The notes under the pieces: generated by a model
Database searches by the model: none
What the model was told of the DNA's origin: nothing
Seen by the model: only the letters and a program-made list of their open reading frames with translations
Program-made: the position numbers and the translations under genes
Shown here: positions 55,736-64,000 of the stretch, piece after piece
Layout of the letters: each line of letters starts with the position of its first letter
Position numbering within the stretch: position 1 is the stretch's first letter
Source of the DNA: Orobanche coerulescens
Lineage: Eukaryota > Streptophyta > Magnoliopsida > Lamiales > Orobanchaceae
Reading direction: 5' to 3'
DNA length: 64,000 nt
NCBI GenBank assembly: GCA_033398695.1
Contig: CM065802.1
Coordinates: forward strand, 150,026,096-150,090,095

Positions 55736-57025
55736 TTTGTTTATACTGGATTCACATATATTTCCATTTTAGGCCAGCGCTACAACATTGTAGATTTTCA
55801 ATGAAGTACGGTTCGATTAAACTCACATTCCACGTCCTCATGAACCGGCTTTATTCATAAAGTACTTTTTATGGATTAGCATTTATTGAGGTGTCCCCCA
55901 ATGATGACTATAATCCAGAATCACATGAGACGTATGAGTTCATTTGATCAGATGATCAAGTTTCATGTACCAAACTCGCATAAATTCTTAGCGAGAGTAT
56001 TTATCGAACCAAGTGGCATCCTAATACTGTATGAGAACACCATCTACCACAATTTATGGTGTTACCATATCACCATTTATAGGTACGGAGTAGATACATC
56101 ATAATCTCAAAGATCTCAAGCTCCAAAACGGATAAATCGGACGAGTCTAAGAAAATCCCCAATCCCAAAACTAGGGTTCTAAGGAATTTACCTTGATTTG
56201 GAAGATAGAAATGGATTAAATGTTGTGTAATCTTTGTTATTCAACCAAAGATGATGATATTTGAAGAAGGCTCGCATCATCGCCTCAAAATTGCCCTTTT
56301 CGTCGGAAGTGGAAGAAATGGATAAGAAATGATGAACAACAGGGCTAACTGCCCTTATATACTGCATTTGTCTAGTGTGCGCTAAGCTTCAAGATTAGCG
56401 TGCGCTAACGGGGTCACCCGGTATTCCAGTGGCTACTGACCTGCGATGTTAGCGTGCGCTACCAAGCCGTGCGCTAACTGGTGTCCTGTCGAAATTCTAG
56501 TTCACTGCCCAAATCCGCTAGCGTGCGCAACCGCTAGGAACTAGCGCGTGCTACGCAATACTAATAGCGTGCACTGACTCGGGCCTAGCGCGCGTTACCT
56601 GCTAGTACAGTAAGTAGAAATACCCCACTACCTCTGCCGACTCAGCTTATTAGCGTGTGCTACGGGCGATGTTAGCGCGCGCAACTGAACTCGAATAGCA
56701 TGCGCTAGCTTCTGCCTAGCGTGCGCTAACTGCTAGTCCAGAGGGAAGAATTAGCTACTGCCTCTGCCAAGCCCGGACCGTTAGCGTGCTCTAGGGCTCA
56801 AAGCTAGCGTGCGCTACTCAAGTAGAAATAGCGTGCGTTAGCCTAGGCCTAGCGTGCGCTATCTGCCTGTCCCATAACACTGCCGAAAGGTCCAGACAAC
56901 ACGATCATGATCTAAAAAGGTACGAAACTCTAAATCAACATCTATAACATCTCAAAGTGTTTACAGGGAGACAAAAGAGGAAGAACGGCAAGGTCAAACA
57001 TTCAATAAAAAGTACGGGTATTACA
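55736..57025 (-). repeat. G 3' LTR, truncated
   Basis: On the minus strand it starts TGTAATACCCG at 57025 right after the polypurine tract. It carries the palindrome array (56385-56870) and TATATA (plus 56356-56361), then about 600 bp of transcribed LTR before it meets K2. Its end is missing. ORFs at 55886-56104 and 56935-57144 are not credited. Confidence 0.75.
56385..56870 (-). repeat. TAGCGTGCGCTA array in G LTR
   Basis: About fifteen words such as TTAGCGTGCGCTAAC, TAGCGCGCGTTAC, TAGCGTGCGCTATC and TAGCATGCGCTAG occur in 480 bp. The same word family is used in A. On the minus strand it ends just upstream of the TATA box. Confidence 0.88.
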
Positions 57026-57026
57026 T

Positions 57027-57061
57027 TCCCCCCTATAGAAAGAAGTTTCGTCCCGAAACTT
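57027..57061 (-). other. Polypurine tract and hairpin of G
   Basis: On the minus strand AAGTTTCGGGACGAAACTT (57043-57061) is followed by TCTTTCTATAGGGGGGAA and the LTR start. Confidence 0.85.
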
Positions 57062-57335
57062 AAGAAATAAAATGTTTGGAGTATTCCAATCGCATCTTCT
57101 CTTTCGTCTCCCAAGTCGCCTCCTCGACTCCATGTCTCGACCATTGCACTTTAACCAACGGAATGGTTTTGTGCCGAAGCTGCTTCTCACGATGTTCAAG
57201 GATTTTCACCGGCCTCTCCGGAAAGGTAACATCCTCGGCTACGTCAATCTCACTATAATTGATAACATGAATTAGATCCGGCACGTACTTTCTCAACTGA
57301 GACACATGAAAAACGCTGTGGACATGACTCTATAA
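57060..57335 (-). pseudogene. G integrase tail (chromodomain-like), fragment
   Basis: The frame reads [20 protein letters not shown] (from about 57330), then RPVKILEHREKQLRHKTIPL and [20 protein letters not shown], ending EYSKHFIS. It matches the E tail at 36-443. Upstream of about 57335 the gypsy sequence stops, so the rest of G is lost. Confidence 0.88.
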
Positions 57336-60300
57336 TGTTCATGACCAGACACAATCCTTGCAGACATGTTTATAGCATGTATTAAATCTCGTCACTTTAG
57401 GGAACTTGGTGAGGCACAGTAGGGACAAACTACGACAATTCCAAGTCGTTCTACTTGAACATTATCATTTCCATCTCCCCCTAACGACGGGAAGACTGGA
57501 TCATTAAAGTGACTTACGAGATTGTCTGCCAAGGTATATTTTAAGCGGACTATGAGTGAAAGCACATGTCATATTCATCATTTATAACCCATCATAATGC
57601 GTTGTGGTGACGCACTTAGGCACATGAACATGTGGACGATAAAAAATTTTCATTGTTAACACAATCCAGTTAAAAAAAATGCATATTATTACACTCGTAA
57701 CTAACATTTGAATGATGATAGGTATAGGTGAGCATGACATGTTGACCTATACTATGTAACTGTAGCTACTAGTCTTGAGAATTTAATAAAACTGCCACCT
57801 GCACCACCGGGATCGAACATAAAGAAATTATTGAAGCTCTAGTGCTTAAACGCCACAAAATTTCGTGAGCGTGTATAAACGGGTGTTAGGATAACAAAAC
57901 AATCAACCTTGTGGTCATAAACCGGTCGAAAAGACATCGAATTGGTCGTTGGAATGGCTGGTGGTATGTAAAAACTTCATTTAAGTGGTTTACCTCCTTC
58001 TAAGTCTCCAAATGGCACCAAAATTTGTGAGAAGGTAGCCTTTTGTGTTAAGAAGTACTCGATAAAGTTTCACTTTAGGACTTGATCTAAAAGTGGGTGA
58101 ACCGACCTTTATAATGACTGGTCTGCAAGTTGGACAACCATAAACTCAAGTTTCATCAACTTATCAATCATTGTCAAAGGAACCACATAATATATAAATG
58201 TTATCACTTGAGTACGACCATTTGTGAACACCATATAGAATCACAAGCCACCCAGGCTAACACTTATGATCATGCATGTATAAAGACTCGGTGAAAAGAG
58301 AGGACTCAGCACCATGCTTATGCGAGTCGCTATATTATTCTCTTGATCATAGGAGGGTGTCTTCTCCTAATTTGCCAAAGAATAGGCTTTAATCAATGAA
58401 CTTGGCTAAGAAGGATCATTGGGGGGGGGGGTCTTTGGCGTCACACATGCTTATGAAAATAAGACGCGGATGACATAAATATCATCATCGGTCATGAGCT
58501 CTGCTCACGACTCCACCAACATACTTTGGTGTCTTTGATCCAACTAGTTTCTTTGCTCAAAGAAAAAAATGATGTCCATGGCAATACCGTGGTATATGTA
58601 TCATCAAACTGTCCAAACTCCGGACTATTAAAGCCTAAATGTGTCAATGTCCCAATACATATTTTGGTTCCAAAAACTGATGCAAGCCGGACCATATTGA
58701 CTCATGAATATTCTTTCACATACCCGAGATGCTATGAGTGATACACTTTGGCATAAATATCATCCAATCATAACATGGTTCAATTGTTACGGAACATATG
58801 TGACTAGAAATGCCATTCGGCATTCAACAACTTGAACATTGTACCACGCATTAATTGTGATGACCTAGTCATCATAGCCACAATGGATTCATAACATGAA
58901 ATACAAAAATATTGTGTTCCTTGAAATAGCTTAATACGTACTCAATTTCGCTTGCAAAAATTTTTATGAACATGAGCATAGCGAACCCTCTAACAACATA
59001 GAGATTTTATACCAGATACGATCAAAATGATCCATCATATTGAGTGAATAACATGTCAAGATTATATGCCTAAGGGTCAAAATTACGACACAAGCATGGT
59101 GTCAAACTACCATGCACACGCTAAACCTTCTTATAAGGGTGCGTATTTTGGGCTTCCCCAACGAAACTGTTTTTCAACATTTGAAAGATAATATTTTAGC
59201 GTACAATGCATACCAAAAATCGCATCGTCTATGAAAAATTTGGCCAAAAAGAGGTTGAAAAACGTGTGTCATAAGATCGCTTGCAAATTTAAGATGGAAA
59301 CCAAGTTAGTTGAGATAAAAGTTAGCACAATCACTGGAAAATAAAATTCTGCGCAGCTTGACCTTTGTTCATTAAAACAATGGTAACTCCCTTGTTAGGA
59401 AGGCTATAGACGAACAGTCAGATGTTCTGTAAACTATACTTCCGTATCCTTCTATCCATAGGTTGTACACCACACGGATCGTTAAACTCATATCACAGTG
59501 CATGTTTTAATTGGCTGCTTTAGTATTTTCCAAGTTTAGTGAGAAAACAATGTTGAGACCATATCCAATGGCATAAGTGTTTATGCAAAAACATGGCAAT
59601 GACAGCCATAGGTGCGTTTAAACGCAGCAGGGTGTTCGATTTCTTATCTCGACTAATGGTCCTTTCGGTAACTCTAACTTGGTAGACTTGCACCAACGTG
59701 TATCAAATCAACCAAGTATTTTGATTCTCAATTTGGAAGTATACATCATAATAGTCATGTTATATAGATGCAACGTGGTGCATCAATATTAAACATTTTG
59801 AACCATAAGACATAATGAACATACCATAACCAAATCGTCTTGACCCTCCAATAAGATCGACTAAACATAGTCAGATGTGTAAGGCGCATGCTCTTACAAA
59901 TACTTGGAAAAGTATTCCGACCTATAGTCACACGAACTATAATCGAGGTCAACGAATTCATGTATTTACCGCAATATGCCATTGCTTTACATGTTAAAAT
60001 TCATGAGAATTACTCGTACATTCCTTCAATATCATATTGCAAGGAGACGGTGCATGACTATACCCACATGTAATATTTTATTTTAATAAGATGAAAGATG
60101 TAGTTTTCCAAGTATGGAATTGGGTCAAGACCAACGTGGTGGTCCCTCAATTCAACGTGACAAATCCATCACAAATCGATTTTAACCACGACATATCAGT
60201 CGCAATCGATGTTTGTCCCATTTGGACGTCAAAAATTCGTGACTAATCATGAACAAGTCATAACTTTACCGTTACCGACAATGTTCATTTTTTTTCAATT

Positions 60301-60550
60301 TTTGGTTTAAAATCGACAAAACGGCGACGTCAAATCGCAACCAAAATGTGGTGTATGCAACAACCACAAATATCCACTTTCAACAATTATTCGTGACTCC
60401 CCCAGGACCGTCACACAGTTTACTTCGACTTATAAGAGTGATACCACCTCTCATAGTCTCAGCCACCGCAAAGTAGCGTGGGAGATAAAGAACCCAAATA
60501 CTCAATTCCCCAAAAAAAAATCCCAAAAGAGAGGAATTGAAAAACGGGAA
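57336..60550. other. Unrecognised AT-rich region
   Basis: About 3.2 kb without a credible gene, RNA or terminal repeat. ORFs of 60-75 codons (58492-58741, 59755-60073) carry no known motif. A run of 11 G is at 58421-58431. It may be an old, decayed element. Confidence 0.5.
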
Positions 60551-60570
60551 CTTTATAAAATTGTACGTAG

Positions 60571-60715
60571 GTACTCAGTTTCATATTTGCTTTGATCCTT
60601 GAACGGGATAATAAATTTGGCTTGTCTCCATACGAGCAACAATTTTCGTGGGTACTCGGTTCTATATTTACTTTGATCCTTGAACGGATAATAAATATGG
60701 CTTTTCTCCATAGCG
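60571..60715. repeat. Two direct repeats of about 65 bp
   Basis: GGTACTCAGTTTCATATTTG at about 60571 and GGTACTCGGTTCTATATTTA at about 60651 start two copies 80 bp apart, each with TTTGATCCTTGAACGG and ending TCTCCATA. Confidence 0.8.
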
Positions 60716-60879
60716 TGCACATCATCATGAGCAACATATTTTCCTATATGTATGTAAAACATAAACATGGTAAGATTCATAAGTGTACAAATCAAGGAAC
60801 AATTGAATTTAATTAGAAAAAGATGGAGAGTTGAGAAACGCCCGAAAAGGGCTATTGGGATCAATAATCAGCCAAAAAA

Positions 60880-62065
60880 GGACTCGGGCGCGGCGATGCA
60901 GCAGCTCGGTATTGGATGAGGTCGGATCTCTAAATTTTCTTGTAAAAATTTATTTCTGTTCGGAGACAGATTCAGTAATCATTATTACTCAGAATCCAAT
61001 CTTCATCGTTGAATATATAGTTATTTGTGTTGTGAAGCTACTGTAAAAATTTCACACCAATCTGACGGTTAACGAATCAGTAAACATGATTTTGGTACGA
61101 TTGTGCTATGCAAAAAATTTACGCGCGGAAACATGATTTTTTGACTTGTTTCTTCCATTGGAATCGGGCTGTAGATCGCATGTCAAAAGGCTGAAACCGA
61201 TCGCGACGAGCGTGGAGAATAGAGTTCTGAGTTCGAATATGGTTTGGCCTGATTGGGACGTCTGTCGTGCGGTGGCATAAACTCAGCGGCGGTTCGAGGT
61301 GGTCGGTTTAGGCCACCAGCAGCAGCGAACACGGAGTTGAGAGATGTCGGGGCGGGTTGCATCTGTTCGGATTCAATGGTTTTGGGCTTATTCCGATGGG
61401 ACTCCATGGTAGATTAGATCGGATCTCCTATTTCAATTCACAAAGATGACGGCTAGTGGACGGAGGCGGCCGGGCTAGTCGGCGGCGGTGCTCGGTTGGC
61501 GGATGACGTGCAGCTCGGTGTCGGATCGGGTCAAATCTCTAATTTTCTTTTATTTTGTTGTAAAAGTCTGCTTCTGTTTGCGTACAGTTTTGTCAATAAA
61601 TGCTGTTCCAAATCAGATCTCCACCGTTGAACTTGTAGTTTTGAATATCATTAACATGCTGTCAAAATTTGAGGCTGATCCGATGATTAACGTAGCGGGA
61701 AACGCAATTTCCGCGCGGTCTCTCAGTGCAGAAAATTGACGCGCGGAAATCGCGATTTTCTTTTTTTCTTTTTTGGAATTTCGAAAATTCAGAGAGGAAG
61801 AAAAATTCTATTGTTAGAGCAACGTGCTGATAACGTGTTTCAGGAAAAGTAGTAAATAAACAGTAGAAAACAAAAGATGTAAAGGCATTGTATTGATAAC
61901 ACTGATAGAGGGGCTTTACAATAGGACTCCTTCCATACATAGGATTCCTTACAAGGAAAGACATCAAGTAGAATCCTACTACCTCTAGAAGGATCTAGAA
62001 TCCCTACCATCTATGATGCATATCTAATCAGTATTAGCTAAGACACATCACGGGAATAATAATTC

Positions 62066-62070
<5 letters not shown>
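60880..62070 (-). mobile_element. Copia K3: 5' LTR, primer site and leader
   Basis: On the minus strand the LTR (61836-62070) is followed by CGTTATCAGCACGTTGCTC, a form of primer site seen in some plant copia elements, and a leader to about 60880. The frame at 61183-61407 (MESHRNKPKTIESEQMQPAP) has no gag motif. The leader contains a duplicated module (about 60889-61140 and 61480-61750). Downstream coding regions are absent. Confidence 0.65.
61836..62070 (-). repeat. K3 5' LTR
   Basis: It matches the K1 and K2 LTRs, with GGGAATTATTATTCCCGTGA at the start and TTTTCCTGAAACA at the end. It lacks the TATATAAAGG segment that K1 has. The outer end runs into an AT repeat. Confidence 0.8.

Positions 62071-62106
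<36 letters not shown>
62071..62106. repeat. AT microsatellite
   Basis: About 18 AT units adjacent to the outer edge of the K3 LTR. Confidence 0.95.
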
Positions 62107-62109
<3 letters not shown>

Positions 62110-62350
62110 GGTGGAAACACCCTTAATGGTGAAATCTAGAAAGCAATTGCATTATTAAGTAATTTCATTGTATATTTGTTATTATTTTTTGCATCAAGTT
62201 GGTCGCTAATATATGCAACAAATAATGCAATAAAAAAAATACATAAATACATATAATTCTATTCATCTACAGCCGTTAGATCACTAATATCAATGGCCTA
62301 CAAAAGTTTCTAGATTTCACAAGTTAGTTTGCATATGATATATTTCCTAT
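62107..62350. other. AT-rich gap
   Basis: No feature recognised between the AT repeat and the Harbinger end. Confidence 0.5.
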
Positions 62351-64000
62351 GGGTCTGTTTGCTTGGACAGAATCCACTTTATTAGAGCTGATATCTAAGC
62401 TTATCAATCAGATTAAGGTGTTTGGTTGGATGGTAATGGGCCTGAGAATTATTAGTGGCCCGCTCATCATTTTTCAGGCTTGCCTAATATTAATCCCCCC
62501 CCCCCCCCCGGATAACTTATCTGTGCGATTAAGGTGTTTTAATTTGGACAGCAAATGACTAAAATACCCCTCATGTAACTCGTTCCAAAATTGAAAACCC
62601 TAGCCATTACGCACATCTTTTTGCGCCGCTCTCTTCTCTGGTGCGAAAAAACTTCTCCTCTTCTCTGGTCCGAAAAAACACGTTCTCTTCTCTTCTCTGG
62701 AGCGATGAAGGTGCACCGCTCTCTTCTCTTCCAGGTATTATTCTTGATTCACCGGTTCATTGTATTATTTGTAATCTGGTGCGAATTACCTCTGCTGAGT
62801 TGTGCTTTGGGGTTCGGATTTTGGGTTTCAGATTTTTTTTAATACTGATTTTAGTGTTTCATTATACATCGAGTCACTATTCGAATTTCAAATCAAATTT
62901 GGTGCAGTATCCATGGCACGTCTATGCAGAAGAAGGGCTGAGATTGTCCTTGTGTTGGAGGAAATTGTTTTCCAGATTCTATTTATGATGGAAATGATGT
63001 ACTCACGGTATAGAGATCTAGGAGGTACTAATTTAAGGCGCTTGATTAGATATAGGATGGCTGATAACATCCCAAAACAAATTGCCCACATGAATGACCT
63101 AGTTGGCTTAAGTGACACTGATTGTTTTGATAAATTAAGGATGAATCGTGCAACCTTTAATCGATTGTGTTGTCTTCTAAGGCATTCGGGGGGTCAAGTT
63201 GATAGTAAATACGTGTTGGTACCAGAACAAGTAGCTTACTTCATGTGTGTGTTATCCCATCACTCGAAGGTAAGGTGTGTGAGATTTGATTTTAAGCGTA
63301 GTGGTCAAACAATAAGTAAGCACTTTCACAAAGTGTTGAATGCTATATTACGACTTCATGGAATCCTACTTGCTACTCCTACACCGGTTGAAGAAGACTG
63401 TACTCACCCTCAATGGAGACATTTCAAGGTATTATGGCCATTATTTGATATTCTCTGAAATGTTATATCTTCTTTAAAGTTTCTAACTCAATTTCCACTT
63501 TATTTTAGTATGTCACAATTCCTATGGTTGCTTGGGGGCATTGGATGGCACCTACATCGATGTTATAGTTTCGGAAACTGATAAACCGAGGTACCGGACC
63601 AGAAAGGGTGGCCTAGCTGTGAATGTTCTTGCAGTTTGTGATAGGAATATGCGGTTCATCTACATGCTAACTGGATGGGAAGGTTCTGCTGCCGATGCAC
63701 GTGTCCTTAGAGATGCAGTCACTAGGACAAATGGTTTTAAGGTCCCTCAAGGTAAGATAACATCTACATTAAGTGTCGCCACCTTTTATATCTAGTCGTA
63801 AACAGATGATCATCTAATAAGCGTTTTTCATATGTTTGTGTATATTAGGTAAGTTCTATCTGTGTGACAATGGTTATACAAATGGAGAAGGATTCTTGAC
63901 CCCATACAAAATGGTGAGATACCATTTGAATGAGTGGGGCAATGGACCATCAACTCCGCAGAACTACAAGGAGTACTATAACATGAACCATGCCAAGACC
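62351..64000 (+). mobile_element. PIF/Harbinger DNA transposon, 5' part
   Basis: The left end is probably GGGTCTGTTTGCTTGG at 62351, similar to PIF/Harbinger terminal repeats; the expected three-base TWA duplication is not clear. A transposase gene follows and runs past the window edge. A run of 15 C lies at 62495-62509. Confidence 0.7.
62913..64000 (+). CDS. PIF/Harbinger-like transposase, three exons, runs off the edge
   Basis: Exon 1 (62913-63428) starts [20 protein letters not shown] and includes the helix region [20 protein letters not shown] and [20 protein letters not shown], ending HPQWRHFK. Exon 2 (about 63509-63751) has [39 protein letters not shown] and [15 protein letters not shown]. 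Exon 3 (63849 to the edge) has [20 protein letters not shown]. These are the DDE_Tnp_4 motifs, with catalytic D in LDGTYI and in LCDNGY. The second intron (63752-63848, GT to AG) restores PQGKFYLCD cleanly. The first does not: donor GT at 63429 and the nearest AG at 63508 are out of phase by one base. So the gene may be defective. The start codon is the first ATG in frame after an untranslated leader. Confidence 0.85.

Noticed and set aside
57336..60550. Decayed plant pararetrovirus
   Set aside because: No RT, movement-protein or coat-protein motif could be read.

Overview
This window looks like repeat-rich nuclear DNA from a plant, most likely a eudicot with a large genome. The evidence is Ty3/gypsy chromoviruses with a chromodomain-like integrase tail, Ty1/copia elements, a plant RTE-type LINE, a spliced PIF/Harbinger transposase and a plant LOG-like cytokinin enzyme. 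I do not name a species. Almost everything is transposable element, stacked by nested insertion, and most coding regions carry stops, frameshifts or lost catalytic residues.

Layout (letters are mine). E is a minus-strand Tekay/Del-like gypsy element. Its pol runs from base 1 to 2598 and resumes at 24610. Its gag, primer-binding site and 5' LTR continue to about 29490. Its reverse transcriptase is split by A (2599-24609, target duplication GATCT), an element with roughly 3-kb LTRs and almost no gene left. A is itself split twice: by B (7141-16434, gag only) inside A's gag zinc-knuckle region, and by C (17751-22052, minus strand, gag only, duplication CCTTT) inside A's right LTR. A minus-strand copia (H, 29491-36672) follows, sitting in copia K1 (36673-38482, plus strand). 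K1 faces a related copy, K2, on the minus strand. K2 is cut in two (39061-39821 and 54640-55735) by F (39822-54639), a gypsy element with 3.3-kb LTRs and a gag.

F's interior holds a minus-strand Tat-like LTR fragment, an RTE LINE (47138-48780, 10-bp target duplication) and an intron-free LOG-like gene with its own TATA box (50312-50894). To the right are a truncated LTR and integrase tail of another Tekay element (G, about 55736-57335), about 3 kb with nothing recognisable, a copia 5' end (K3, about 60880-62070) and the 5' part of a PIF/Harbinger transposon that runs off the right edge.

The recurring theme is LTR architecture. The LTRs of A, B, E, F and G each carry, just upstream of the TATA box, a dense array of short GC-cored palindromes. 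The palindrome word differs between families (TAGCGYGCGCTA in A and G, TTACGGCCGTAA in E and F, GACACGGC/GCCGTGTC in B). The same words recur in a Tat-like LTR and in the leader of copia H. Downstream of the TATA box A, B and F also have tandem repeats that contain inverted repeats. B's LTR has in addition swallowed 416 bp of internal sequence including a polypurine tract. These LTR features and the LOG gene are the best candidates for something new.
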